Shown: piece after piece, positions 17,127 to 26,800 of the stretch
How the letters are laid out: each line of letters opens with the position of its first letter
Numbering within the stretch: the stretch's first letter is position 1
Assembly: GCF_900890705.1 (NCBI RefSeq)
Contig: NZ_CAAHFH010000001.1
Coordinates: 3,038,001-3,102,000 of the forward strand
Reading direction: 5' to 3'
DNA length: 64,000 bases
DNA from: Pontiella sulfatireligans
Lineage (GTDB): Bacteria > Verrucomicrobiota > Kiritimatiellia > Kiritimatiellales > Pontiellaceae
Translations under genes and position numbers: made by a program
The notes under the pieces: model-generated
Databases searched by the model: none
What the model saw: only the letters and a program-made list of their open reading frames with translations
What the model was told of the DNA's origin: nothing

Positions 17127-17924
17127 CTACTCGGAGAAGAGGTCGATCAGCTCTTTTTCATTTTGACTGAACCAGCTAAGGGCTTCCGCTTCAGAGCTGA
17201 ACTCTTCTTCTGAAATAAACCGTAAGTTTTCCTGCGCCAGATCCCGCACCTCTTGGTTCTCGTCGTTCATCATTCTCGCAATCGAGGGAAAGGATAGATG
17301 ATCCGGCAAGTAGACCAAACGGTCGACGGCCTCCAGCCGCAGTGCGGCGCTGGGAGAGTTGAGTGCGGTTTCCATCATCCGAATGCTCAGCACCGGGTCG
17401 TCGATCTCATCAATCGCCTCCCAAAAGGCTTCTTCGGCCAATGCGTTGATCTCCGGATCTTGGTCGCCGAAAAAAGCGACCATATCGATCGCCGCCGCCC
17501 CACCGATCCAGCGCATGACATCCAACGCATCCATGCGCACTTCGCGGTTGGGATGCGAGGCCAACCGGCGGGCTTCCTTTAAGGCGCTGGCCTCGTCTCC
17601 AGTATCGAGGAACTCGGTCATTGGAGCCGAAACCTCAAACGACTCGGAAATATCCGCGACCTCCTCCGGAGTCATTTCCTCGATTCCCGCGCTAGACAGA
17701 ATAGCCTCTTTAAGATCCGATTCCTTTTCCTCCGCCTCGGAGCTGCTTGTTCCGGGAGCAATCGACGGCGCCTCCGTCGCGCTCGATTCAACGCCTTGGC
17801 TTGCAACGAAGCTTTGCGGCTCCGGTTGTCCCGGCTGTTCCGGCCCCCCTGAACGGAGCAGCAAAACAACTGCCCCAACCAGTACGATTCCGGCAGCAAC
17901 AGCCATGTGTAATTTTTTCATCAT
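17127..17924 (-). CDS. HEAT-repeat protein with N-terminal membrane anchor
   Basis: 265 residues. One hydrophobic segment (about 7-23, MAVAAGIVLVGAVVLLL) anchors it, facing the periplasm. A Ser/Glu/Pro-rich linker follows, then at least three HEAT-like repeats (ALKEARRLASHPNREVRMDALDVM; VAFFGDQDPEINALAEEAFWE; ALRLEAVDRLVYL). HEAT arrays bind proteins; no catalytic motif was seen. It lies 27 nt downstream of nothing obvious and 28 nt upstream of the sulfatase start, so the two may be co-expressed. Confidence 0.75.
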   Translation of the reverse strand: MMKKLHMAVAAGIVLVGAVVLLLRSGGPEQPGQPEPQSFVASQGVESSATEAPSIAPGTSSSEAEEKESDLKEAILSSAGIEEMTPEEVADISESFEVSAPMTEFLDTGDEASALKEARRLASHPNREVRMDALDVMRWIGGAAAIDMVAFFGDQDPEINALAEEAFWEAIDEIDDPVLSIRMMETALNSPSAALRLEAVDRLVYLPDHLSFPSIARMMNDENQEVRDLAQENLRFISEEEFSSEAEALSWFSQNEKELIDLFSE

Positions 17925-18002
17925 TCTCTCCTCACCCTCGATTACTGCTTAAAAACTCGGAAAATAATATCTACATCCCTGCAGAATTCTAGCCCTGAAC
18001 GA

Positions 18003-19379
18003 TTAAAAAGAGCCGAGCAGCTGCCGCAGCGTGCTTCCAAGGTCGGTATTGTCGTTATCACCGCTAAAGCGTTCCGCCCAACCGCCATAGGACGTGGTGG
18101 CGACCCGGGTATCCGTATGCCCAAAACTACTCCATTGAGCTCCGGCGCGCGAGGCCAGCTCGTGCAGGCAGCTCACCACCGCCGCATTCTTTTTCCCGTA
18201 CATTTTCTGCACCGCAAGACTGCGAGGATCCTTGGCGTCGTCCGAAAACACCGCCTCAACCGCCTCGCGAATGCGGGCGCCGCTTTCCTCCGTCAGGGCA
18301 GTAAAGCCAAACACCTCAACCATCCGGTTATAGGCGGCATCTGTCGCCACGCTCCCGCCCCTCTTCCATTTCTTGATTTCGTTGGCATAATGCGCCGACT
18401 GGAATTTTTGCACATCGATGACGGAAGCCATATCCTGCGGAGGCGGGCCTTCGTTCAGCAGCAGCCCGCCCGTTTCGTGGTCGGCCGTCACAACAAGCAA
18501 CGACTCCTTGGGGTGCTTTTCACAAAACTCCAGCGCCGTCTTCACCGCCTCGTCGAACGCCAGCGTTTCATGGATGTTGGAGGCCAAATCGTTGGCATGG
18601 CCGCTCCAGTCAATCTTGCCGCCTTCGACCATCATGAAGAAACCTTTCGGGCCATCGAGCAGTTCGATTCCCTTGCGGACATAGTCGTTCAGCGAAATCT
18701 CCTGCTTCCCCTCAATCGCATAGCCGAGACTATGCTCCACGAGCACCTTGCCACATCCCGGCTTGAGCGCATCGAAGGCCGAACGATCACTCACCGGCTG
18801 GTAGCCGGCATCCTTCGCCAACTGTTCCGGCGGCACCTTTCCTTTGGACTTGCCGCGCCCCAGCATGGGCTCGCCGGCAAAATAGTCGATGTTCGACTGC
18901 GCAAGGTCTTCATCGATTTCGTAATACATGCTGCGTTTCGGAACGGTGGCATAGAACGAGGCCGGCGTGGCGTGGTCGATCGGAACGGAAGTCACGATGC
19001 CGACCTTCATGCCGGCATCCATCGCATCATAGGCCATCGACCGCAGCGGCGTCTGCAAATCCGCTCCCAGGCAAATGGCGCCGTTGACGGTTTTCGAGCC
19101 GGTGGCCAACGCCGTTCCGGCCGCCGCGGAATCCGTCACCTTCCCCGAGATTTCCGTCGTAGAGGTCAGCGCCTTGGCCGGAAGCTGGTTCATCGCCAGC
19201 CCGCCCTTGCGCGCCGGATATTTCATCCGGGCATAACGGTCAGCGGCTTCGCGCTGGGCCACGCCCATGCCGTCGCCGATCATATAGAAAATATATTTGG
19301 GCTTCTGCGGTTTGCCGCGCCCCACTCCCAGCGCCACCGACGACGCACCCAGCACACCTAAAAAACATCTACGCTTCAT
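18003..19379 (-). CDS. secreted alkaline phosphatase
   Basis: 458 residues. The N-terminus MKRRCFLGVLGASSVALGVG resembles a Tat signal (twin Arg). The metal-binding YMIGDGMG (Asp36) and the nucleophile VTDSAAAGT (Ser84) are intact, as is the zinc-binding VTADHETGG. The second His near SSFGHTDTRVATTSYG completes the site. Function: phosphomonoester hydrolysis in the periplasm. The start overlaps the upstream DUF1080 stop by 4 nt, so the two are translationally coupled. Confidence 0.94.
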   Translation of the reverse strand: MKRRCFLGVLGASSVALGVGRGKPQKPKYIFYMIGDGMGVAQREAADRYARMKYPARKGGLAMNQLPAKALTSTTEISGKVTDSAAAGTALATGSKTVNGAICLGADLQTPLRSMAYDAMDAGMKVGIVTSVPIDHATPASFYATVPKRSMYYEIDEDLAQSNIDYFAGEPMLGRGKSKGKVPPEQLAKDAGYQPVSDRSAFDALKPGCGKVLVEHSLGYAIEGKQEISLNDYVRKGIELLDGPKGFFMMVEGGKIDWSGHANDLASNIHETLAFDEAVKTALEFCEKHPKESLLVVTADHETGGLLLNEGPPPQDMASVIDVQKFQSAHYANEIKKWKRGGSVATDAAYNRMVEVFGFTALTEESGARIREAVEAVFSDDAKDPRSLAVQKMYGKKNAAVVSCLHELASRAGAQWSSFGHTDTRVATTSYGGWAERFSGDNDNTDLGSTLRQLLGSF

Positions 19380-20263
19380 AAAACTCCTTTTCTGTGAAAA
19401 TACGCTTCCGGCTTCAACCGAAGCTGCGACTTAATGGGATCTGGAAAACCAGTGATTGAACGGATCTGGAGGTCTTTATAGAAACATTCCGCCGCTTCGG
19501 ACTGAATCTGGATCTGCCCGCGGATCAATGGAGACCCATCTTTTTTGCGCGCGTTTTCCACCACCATCACAATCAAGCCGTTCACCACATGAACGGACGT
19601 GTCGCCCACCGCATAAATCTCCATATGGTTCCACTCGCCATGCGGCGCGTCAGGTTCGGGAAAAGCGCTGATGTAGCCGCTGGAATAGGCGGCGCTGGCC
19701 GGATCAAAACGCGGGCGTTTTGTGCCTTCAACTTTCGAGGTGCGGATTTCTGCGCGGGGGCCGGCGATCTGAATAAAATCGCCGAGATCGGTTTCCTGCA
19801 CCTGGCATTCGAGGCTCGATTTCCAGACGCCCCAAAAAGTGCCGTGCTCTCCGTGGCAGTGATAGAGCACGCCGCTGTCGCGCAATTGATCCAGACGGGG
19901 CGCCCACTTCTTTTCGCCCCACTTTATTTTGAAGCTCAGATGATAGTTTTCATATTCCGCCAGCGTGGTGAGCCCGCCATAGATTTCGCCGGAAACATGG
20001 AGCATCGGCTCGCCCCCGTCTTCAGTCATCGAGAACACGCGCTTCACATCGGCATTGAGGCCCATCGGAACGCCTTTGTGGCAGTCTTCAGACGTTTCCG
20101 TCCCAGCGGACAGGCCCTGTACGCTCGTATGCGGAATCCCCATCCAGACTTCGAATTGCGAAAGGTTTTGATCCAGCAACGGCGTCCACGCTGCAGCGCC
20201 CGCGTTCAACGAGACGGCCCAAACGGCCCCCGCAGCCAAATGCAGCATTAATGATTTTGCCAT
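19376..20263 (-). CDS. DUF1080 (3-keto-disaccharide hydrolase-type) secreted protein
   Basis: 295 residues. Signal peptide about 1-24 (LHLAAGAVWAVSLNAGAAA). The body has the concanavalin-like DUF1080 features WTPLLDQNLSQFEVW, YENYHLSFKIKWGEKKWAP, DSGVLYHCHG and GEWNHMEIYAVGDTSVHVVNG. Members act on 3-keto-glycosides or bind glycans in PVC bacteria. Genetic linkage to an alkaline phosphatase and a sulfatase suggests breakdown of anionic polysaccharide; this is inference. Confidence 0.88.
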   Translation of the reverse strand: MAKSLMLHLAAGAVWAVSLNAGAAAWTPLLDQNLSQFEVWMGIPHTSVQGLSAGTETSEDCHKGVPMGLNADVKRVFSMTEDGGEPMLHVSGEIYGGLTTLAEYENYHLSFKIKWGEKKWAPRLDQLRDSGVLYHCHGEHGTFWGVWKSSLECQVQETDLGDFIQIAGPRAEIRTSKVEGTKRPRFDPASAAYSSGYISAFPEPDAPHGEWNHMEIYAVGDTSVHVVNGLIVMVVENARKKDGSPLIRGQIQIQSEAAECFYKDLQIRSITGFPDPIKSQLRLKPEAYFHRKGVL

Positions 20264-20359
20264 AGAATTTCCTTCATAAACAAATAAGCAACGAAACTAC
20301 ACCAACGGAAAGAAAGGAGCAATTTACAAAACCAAGGAACCCATGGGCGCAAAGCGCGC

Positions 20360-21637
20360 CTATTCCACCGCGAACGGCCGGCATTGCGCGGCGATCTGGG
20401 CAGAGACGCGCACCAGCAGCTCGGCATTGGCGCCTTCATATTCCTGCTCCAGGATCGAGGCGTTTTTCTGCAGCGTGGCCAGCAGCTTTCCCTCGCTGAG
20501 CGGTACGGAAAGCTTGAGTTCAACCTTGCGCCCCTTGAGGCAGTCGGCCAGCTCGTCAAACAAGAGATCGATCCCCTCTCCCGTCAGCGCCGAAACCGCC
20601 GCCGACTTCGAAAACTGGGCCTTCAAACGCTTGGCGGCGTTGCGTCCCCGCTCCTCGTCGATCTTGTTGAAGACATAAAGCATGGGCTTGTCGAGCCCGC
20701 CGATTTCGTCGAGCACCTTGTGCACCGCTTCAATCTGCATCTCAACCTGCGGATGCAAGGCATCGATCACATGCACAATCAAGTCGGCCTCCGCCACCTC
20801 TTCGAGCGTGGCCTTGAACGAATCAACCAAATGGTGCGGAAGCTTTTGAATAAAGCCCACCGTGTCGGTCATCAACATCGGTTCATGGTTCGGCAGTTCC
20901 ACCTGGCGGGTGGTCGGATCGAGCGTGGCAAAAAGCTGGTCTTCGGCATAGATGTCGGCGCCGGACAGTCGGTTGAGCAGCGTGGATTTTCCTGCATTGG
21001 TGTAGCCGACAATGGAGACCAGCGCCCAGCCGTGGCGACGGCGACCGCGGCGTTGCTCGGTGCGGCGGGTACGCACCAGTTTCAGATCGCGTTTAATGGT
21101 CTTGATCAAATCCTCAATACGGCGGCGGTCCATTTCGAGCTGCGTTTCGCCCGGCCCGCGCAGGCCGATACCGCCCTGCTGGCGCTCCAGATGCGTCCAC
21201 ATGTTGCGCAGACGCGGCAACAGGTACAGGTGCTGCGCGAGTTCAACCTGCAGACTGCCCTCCCTCGTGTGGGCGCGTTGCGCAAAGATATCGAGAATCA
21301 GCTGGGTGCGGTCGAGCACGCGCGTTTCGAGCACCTTTTCGAGGTTGCGGCCCTGGGCCGGCGTCAAGTCGTCGTCGAACACCACCATCGAAACAGGATT
21401 TTCCTTGATCCAGTCGGCAATTTCTTCGGCCTTGCCGGTGCCGATGTAGTGTCCGGCCTTAATCTTTGGCTGGCGGCAAACAAAGCGGCCCACCACCTCC
21501 GCGCCCGCACTTTCCGCCAACTGGGCGAGTTCGTCCATCGTGTCCTTCACCTTCCACTCCTCATCGCCTCGGAGCACCACCCCAACAAGGAGCACGGTTT
21601 CGACATCGGTATTCTGAGTTTCTAATAATTCTGACAT
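20360..21637 (-). CDS. hflX: ribosome-associated GTPase HflX
   Basis: 425 residues, normal. Rescues or splits stalled ribosomes. The N-terminal domain has VVFDDDLTPAQGRNLE and VLDRTQLILDIFAQRAHTREG, then the glycine-rich GGIGLRGPGETQLE loop. The G1 motif is VGYTNAGKSTLLNRLSG; DTVGFIQKLPHHLVDSF is G3; NKID is G4. It follows miaA by 18 nt, an order shared with many bacteria (miaA-hflX, here without hfq between). Confidence 0.96.
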   Translation of the reverse strand: MSELLETQNTDVETVLLVGVVLRGDEEWKVKDTMDELAQLAESAGAEVVGRFVCRQPKIKAGHYIGTGKAEEIADWIKENPVSMVVFDDDLTPAQGRNLEKVLETRVLDRTQLILDIFAQRAHTREGSLQVELAQHLYLLPRLRNMWTHLERQQGGIGLRGPGETQLEMDRRRIEDLIKTIKRDLKLVRTRRTEQRRGRRRHGWALVSIVGYTNAGKSTLLNRLSGADIYAEDQLFATLDPTTRQVELPNHEPMLMTDTVGFIQKLPHHLVDSFKATLEEVAEADLIVHVIDALHPQVEMQIEAVHKVLDEIGGLDKPMLYVFNKIDEERGRNAAKRLKAQFSKSAAVSALTGEGIDLLFDELADCLKGRKVELKLSVPLSEGKLLATLQKNASILEQEYEGANAELLVRVSAQIAAQCRPFAVE

Positions 21638-21655
21638 TCTTGATCACAATCCTTG

Positions 21656-22627
21656 TTAACCACAAAATTGAACCGCTGTTGCTCCGTTTCTTTTCCAGGC
21701 ATTGGAAACGGCTTCGGCGAGTTTTCCCACGGTTTGGTACGCCGCCGTTTCGATCCACTCAACATTAAGCTGATTGCGGAACCAGGTCATTTGACGCTTG
21801 GCGAGCTGGCGGGTGCGGATGACGGTTTTTTCTTTGGCGGCTTCGAGCGTCATTTCGTTTTTCAAAACTGCAAAAGCTTCGGCATAGCCAATGGCCTGCA
21901 GGGCGGTCGGGGAAAGGTCAAGTTCGGACAGCCCCTTGGCCTCGTCGAGCAGGCCGGATGCATACATTGCTTCCACGCGCTGTTCGATGCGCTGCAGGAG
22001 CACTTCGCGCTCGACATGCAGACCAACGATGACCGGCTTGGGGCGGGAATTCCAGGCCCTGTTCTGCCGGGCAGGCGAAGATTGCTGCGCTTGCTCGCAA
22101 TCACCTGCGGTACGTTCGAGGATGCGGATCAGACGGCGCGGGTTTTGCTGGTCGTCGATCGTCAATGTATTAAAAAGTTCGGTGGCTTCTTTTTTTGCAC
22201 GGTTTTCCAAGGATTGGAAGTCGAGCGCTTCGAGCTCGGAGCGAAGAGCCGTGTTTTCGGGAGGCACGTCGTCGAAGCCTTCGGTCAGGCATTTGACATA
22301 GAGCCCAGTGCCTCCAGCGACGATGATTTCGCGCCCGGATTCAAAGGCGGGCTTCACCGCGTCGAGATAGGCGGCGACGCTGAACTTTTCGGTCGGCTCG
22401 GCGAGATCGAAGCCGGCATAGTCTGCCTTTTCCCGCTCACTGCAAGAGGGCTTTGCGGTGCCGATGTCCATGCCGCGGTAGAGATTCATCGAGTCGGCGG
22501 AGACAATCAGCCGCCCTTCCCGCTCGGCGATGTATTGCGCAACGGAGCTTTTGCCCGAAGCGGTTGTCCCAACTAGAAAATATGCAACCGGCGTATTGCG
22601 TACTGCGTATTGCGTATTGCTAGGCAT
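21656..22627 (-). CDS. miaA: tRNA dimethylallyltransferase
   Basis: 323 residues. Adds dimethylallyl to A37 of UNN-reading tRNAs. P-loop VGTTASGKSSVAQ (about 19-31), SADSMNLYRGMDIGTAKP, and GGTGLYVKCLTEG are diagnostic. The first 13 residues (MPSNTQYAVRNTP) have no counterpart in the family core and are encoded by a GCGTAYT heptamer array. The ATG overlaps the end of lspA by 8 nt. Confidence 0.95.
   Translation of the reverse strand: MPSNTQYAVRNTPVAYFLVGTTASGKSSVAQYIAEREGRLIVSADSMNLYRGMDIGTAKPSCSEREKADYAGFDLAEPTEKFSVAAYLDAVKPAFESGREIIVAGGTGLYVKCLTEGFDDVPPENTALRSELEALDFQSLENRAKKEATELFNTLTIDDQQNPRRLIRILERTAGDCEQAQQSSPARQNRAWNSRPKPVIVGLHVEREVLLQRIEQRVEAMYASGLLDEAKGLSELDLSPTALQAIGYAEAFAVLKNEMTLEAAKEKTVIRTRQLAKRQMTWFRNQLNVEWIETAAYQTVGKLAEAVSNAWKRNGATAVQFCG
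22205..22219. repeat. copy of the dispersed palindrome TTCCAAnnnTTGGAA
   Basis: TTCCAAGGATTGGAA inside miaA (encodes FQSLEN on the minus strand). Other copies with at most two or three half-site changes: 4452, 11919, 13078, 14153, 14687, 21693, 24480, 30891, 34087, 37826, 38043 and 55136. Two are intergenic (14687, 30891). Confidence 0.7.
22591..22620. repeat. heptamer-word array GCGTAYT (locus B)
   Basis: Four exact-phase 7-mers, GCGTATT GCGTACT GCGTATT GCGTATT, ending in GC at the lspA stop. Same word as locus A at 10874, 11.7 kb away, but single-armed. Read on the minus strand it encodes the start of MiaA (SNTQYAVRNTP). Confidence 0.85.
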
Positions 22628-23099
22628 CCTTCAGTTCCTCGTCGCCCTCGCCCTCCTTCTTCTGGAGGAGGTTGGTGAGGATGTAGAGGCCGACGGCGAT
22701 GCAGATGGCGGAGTCAGCCACATTGAACGAAGGATAATGGTATGATCCGAACTGGAAATCCAGAAAGTCGGTCACCCAGCCGAAGCGGATGCGGTCGATC
22801 AGGTTTCCGGCAATGCCTCCAATCATAAGACCGAACAGGATTTTATGCAAAAACTGCTCCTGCAGGAAGGAGCGACGGTAAACAACCAGCAAAACGAGAA
22901 CGGCCGCTGAAATCAAAATAAGAATGATTCCGTGGCCGCTGAGCATGTTCCAGGCCGCGCCATCGTTGCGGACGTAGACCAGATTGAAAAACCCATCGAT
23001 GACTGGGCGGGATTCGCCGTAGATAAAATGTGCACGAACGGCCTGTTTGGTGAACTGATCCAAAAACAGAATAGCTAAGCCAATCAGAAGCACTGTCAT
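22620..23099 (-). CDS. lspA: lipoprotein signal peptidase
   Basis: 159 residues from the ATG at 23099; an upstream TTG is in frame. Four transmembrane segments. Aspartyl protease of the inner membrane that cleaves prolipoproteins. Conserved blocks: DQFTKQAVR, VRNDGAAWNML, GGIAGNLIDRIRFGWVTDFLDF (catalytic Asp) and FNVADSAI (second catalytic Asp). In the ileS-dksA-lspA order known from other bacteria. Confidence 0.95.
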   Translation of the reverse strand: MTVLLIGLAILFLDQFTKQAVRAHFIYGESRPVIDGFFNLVYVRNDGAAWNMLSGHGIILILISAAVLVLLVVYRRSFLQEQFLHKILFGLMIGGIAGNLIDRIRFGWVTDFLDFQFGSYHYPSFNVADSAICIAVGLYILTNLLQKKEGEGDEELKDA

Positions 23100-23108
23100 G
23101 CACAAACC

Positions 23109-23241
23109 CTAAATCCTAATTTCTAAATCCTAAACAAATTCCAAACGATAAACGGGAAAATCCAAAACAGATCTTTCCCGCCATTTGAGCTTCCCTATTT
23201 GAGCCTTATTTAAAACTTAGCGGTTGGGGATTAGGATTTCC
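23109..23241. repeat. inverted heptamer-word array CTAAATC (locus C)
   Basis: CTAAATC CTAATTT CTAAATC CTAAACA at 23109-23136 in exact 7-nt phase; two units in inverse orientation (GGATTAG GATTTCC) at 23228-23241. The pair brackets the gap between lspA and the DksA-like gene. Nothing else was recognised in the 91 nt between arms. Confidence 0.75.
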
Positions 23242-23262
23242 GAAACGACTCGGCCGTTTCGG
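23240..23262 (-). terminator. hairpin just after the DksA-like gene
   Basis: CCGAAACG (23240-23247) and CGTTTCGG (23255-23262) form an 8-bp stem with a 7-nt loop directly next to the stop codon; no T-run follows, so it may be a stabilising 3' hairpin or processing site. Confidence 0.4.
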
Positions 23263-23787
23263 CTATATCCCGCGCATACTGGCGCCGAACGGGCGGTAGG
23301 TGGAGTGGCCCTTTTCAATTTCAGATTGCGCCTTGATGGAGTAGCGCACGTAGGGCAGCGCCTCGAGACGCTCGATATTGATGGCGACGTCCGTCATTTC
23401 GCAAACGCCGTAGGAGCCGTTTTCGAGGCGGCGGATCGCTTCGTCGATTTCGAACAGCACGTCCTGCTCGTTGCTGAGCTGGTTAAGTGCAAACTCGCGG
23501 TCGAAGGTGTCGGTTCCCTGATCGGAAAGCGACGGATCGCGGTCGCTCTGGCCGAGCGAGTCGCGGTTGATCGAGATAATTTCCCCACTTACCCGTTCAC
23601 GAAGTACGAGCAGGCGGAAAAGCTGTTCTTTCAGCTGCTTGGCGGTAAAATGCTTATTCCGAGCAATCTTTCCGGTGAGCGGGCCGCCTTTGCTCGTGGC
23701 GACGGGCGGAGCGGAAGTCTTGGAAGTTGCTTTCTTTGCCGCCTTCTTTTTTGCGGGCGCTTTTTTTGCTGTCTTTTTCGTAGCCAT
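23263..23787 (-). CDS. DksA/TraR-like protein with lysine-rich N-terminus and degenerate zinc finger
   Basis: 174 residues from the ATG at 23787. Residues 1-45 are Lys/Ala/Pro-rich (ATKKTAKKAPAKKKAAKK), like histone H1-type tails. The rest matches the DksA coiled coil plus C-terminal domain: LKEQLFRLLVLRERVSGEI, FDREFALNQLSNEQDVLFEIDEAIRRLENGSYGVCEMT, IERLEALPYVRYSIKAQSEIEK. Only one Cys remains of the usual four zinc ligands. DksA acts in the secondary channel of RNA polymerase; here that role is inferred. Located between ileS and lspA, an arrangement seen in PVC and other bacteria. Confidence 0.85.
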   Translation of the reverse strand: MATKKTAKKAPAKKKAAKKATSKTSAPPVATSKGGPLTGKIARNKHFTAKQLKEQLFRLLVLRERVSGEIISINRDSLGQSDRDPSLSDQGTDTFDREFALNQLSNEQDVLFEIDEAIRRLENGSYGVCEMTDVAINIERLEALPYVRYSIKAQSEIEKGHSTYRPFGASMRGI

Positions 23788-23885
23788 TTTAGCGTATTCT
23801 CCAGTGCAAAATCCGGTTCCTCCCGAATTGAAGGGTTGGGTATTTATCATCTGCCCCTACCCCTGTCAACCAACATATCAAGCAA

Positions 23886-26800
23886 TTAAGAGGCAGTCCT
23901 TATAGACAGGAAACAGGCGTGCCCGTTCAAATCCCATTGCATGCCGGTTTCATCTTCTTCCGATTGCGCTTTGCAAGAAAGGGCAAGCGTTTCCGCCTCA
24001 ATATAATTTCCATACTTAGCAACTGCCGTGCCAATGGCCTCATCGCCCTTGAATCCGATATGGATGCGCTGAATTACTTCCAAATCCATTTCCTTGCGCA
24101 TGCTCTGGATCTTATTCACAAATTCACGTGCCAGTCCTTCGGTTAGCAAGCCTTCGGTCAGCTGCGTATCGAGTCCGACCACCAGCGAACCTTCGGCGCT
24201 CACGGCCATGCCCTCTTTCGGGTTGCGAACCACTTCGATGTCGCTGCTCGTCAGCTCGATGGTCTTGCCTTCCAATTCGACGGCCACGGTTTCGCCGGCG
24301 GAAATCGAGGCGATTTGCTCGTCGGTCAGGCTATTGATCAACGGAACGGCCTTCTTCATCAGCGGGCCGAGTTTGGGGCCGAGCTGCTTAAAATTGGGCT
24401 TGGCCTGGATCGTGGCCAACTCCGAGGAGTCGGTTGAAAACTCGACGGTGCGGACGTTCAGCTCGTCGGAAATCAAACTTTCCAATGCCTGGATATTGGC
24501 GAGCAGTTTTTCGTCGTCGCACACCACATGCATCTTGGCGAGAGGCTGGCGGTTTTTCAGCTTATACTCGCCGCGCAGCGTACGGCCCTGCTCGACGGCG
24601 CTCATCACCACGGCCATCTGGCCCTCGAGCACCTCGTCGCGCTTGGCGTCGGCGGCGGTCGGGAAGTCGCAGAGGTGCACGGATTCCGGCATGTCGTCCG
24701 TCTTGAGGTTTTGATAGATCGTTTCCGAGATGAACGGCGTAAACGGCGCGGCAATTTTAGAAAGGCCGATCAGCACTTCGTAAAGCGTGGAATAGGCCTG
24801 CATCTTGTCGGTATCGTCCTCGCTCTTCCAGAAGCGGCGGCGCGAACGGCGGATGTACCAATTCGTCAGGTCTTCGATAAACTGCACGAACGGCCGGACG
24901 GAGGCCTGCAGGTCGTAGCGGTCCATCGCATCGCTCACCTGCTGCTCTAAGCGGGCCAGCGAGCTTTGGATCCAGCGGTCCATCAGGTTGTCGCGCTCCG
25001 GCACCGACTGCGCCGGCGTCCATTCGTCGATGTTGGCGTAGGTAACGAAAAAGCTGTAGGCATTCCACCACGGCAGGAGCAGATGGCGGAGCGAATGCTT
25101 CACGCCCTCTTCGGACATGCGGAGCGACTCCGCACGCACCACCGGCGAATAGATCATGTAAAGGCGCAGCGCATCCGCTCCGTATTCGTTGATCACATTC
25201 ATCGGGTCGGGATAGTTCTTGAGGCGCTTGCTCATCTTGAGCCCGTCCTCGGCCAGCACCATGCCGTTGACGACCACGTTCTTAAAGGCCGGCTTGTCGA
25301 ACAACGCCGTGGAGAGCACCATCAGCGTGTAGAACCAGCCGCGGGTCTGGTCGAGCCCTTCAGCAATGAAGTCGGCCGGGAAGTTGGCCTCGAAATGCTC
25401 CTTGTTTTCAAAGGGATAGTGGTTTTGCGCATACGGCATCGATCCGGATTCGAACCAGCAGTCGAGCACTTCCGGCGTGCGCTTGTAGGTTTTGCCGTCC
25501 TTTTCAATGAGGATCTTGTCGACATGGTGCTTATGCAAATCATCCACTTTGACGCCGGAAAGCTCTTCGAGCTGCTCGCAGGAAGAAACACAGATGATGT
25601 CGTCTTTGTCATCGACGTTCACCCACAACGGAATGCACGAACCCCAAAAGCGGTTGCGGCTGATGTTCCAATCCTTGGCGTCGGCCAGCCAGTTGGCAAA
25701 GCGCTTTTCGCCCACATAATCCGGCGTCCAGTGCACACCTGCATTGTTTTTGAGCATGCGCTCGCGCAGATCCTCCACCCGCACATACCACGCGTCGATG
25801 GCGCGGTAGATCAGCGGCGTGTCGGTGCGTTCGCAGAAGGGATAGCTATGCTGGATGGTCGACTGGTAGATCAGCTTGCCGCCATGCTTGAGCGCCTGGA
25901 TGATCGCCTTGTCGGCATCTTTGCAGAACTCGCCTTCGTAGTCCGGCACCAGGCCGGTAAATTTGCAGTCCTCATCGAGTGGATCGACCAGCGGAATATC
26001 ATAGCCCCGGCAGACGCGGTAGTCGTCTTCGCCGTAGGCCGGCGCCATGTGTACGATGCCCGTGCCGTCCTCGGTCGAAACAAAGTCGTCGTTAAGAATC
26101 TGGAACGAATGGGGATTGCCCCCGAAAAAGTCGAAGATCGGCTCATATTTCAGCCCTTCGAGCTCCGAGCCCTTAAAGGTTTTAAGGATTTCATACTCCT
26201 CTTCCTTCTTGTAGTAGGCCGAAACACGCGCCGCCGCCAAAACAAAGACCTCGTGGGTTTCTTTATCCTTAAGGGCCACATAATCAATATCCGGACCGGC
26301 GCAGATGGCCAGGTTGCCCGGCAGCGTCCACGGGGTGGTCGTCCAGATCAGCGCACTGGCATGCTCGAACTCAAAATCGAGCAGCCGGACGCGAACCGTG
26401 ATGGCCGGATCCTGCACATCCTGATAGTTCCGGCCCGCCTCAAAGTTGGAAAGCGGCGTATTGAGCTTCCAGCTGTAGGGCATGATGCGGTGCGCTTTAT
26501 AGATGCGGTCCTGCTCCCACAACTGCGAGAAGACCCACCAAATCGTCTCCATGAAGTTTTTGTCCATGGTTTTGTAGTCGTTTTTAAAGTCGACCCAGCG
26601 CCCCATGCGGGTGACGGTCTTTTCCCATTCCTCCACATATGTGGTCACCATCGAGCGGCACTGCTCGTTGAACACGTCCACCCCTGCCTCTTGAATGGCG
26701 GGCGCGCCCGCGAGCCCGAGCGCCTCCTGCGCCAGCGCCTCGATCGGCAGGCCGTGGCAGTCCCAGCCAAAGCGGCGCGAGACATAATGGCCCCGCATCG

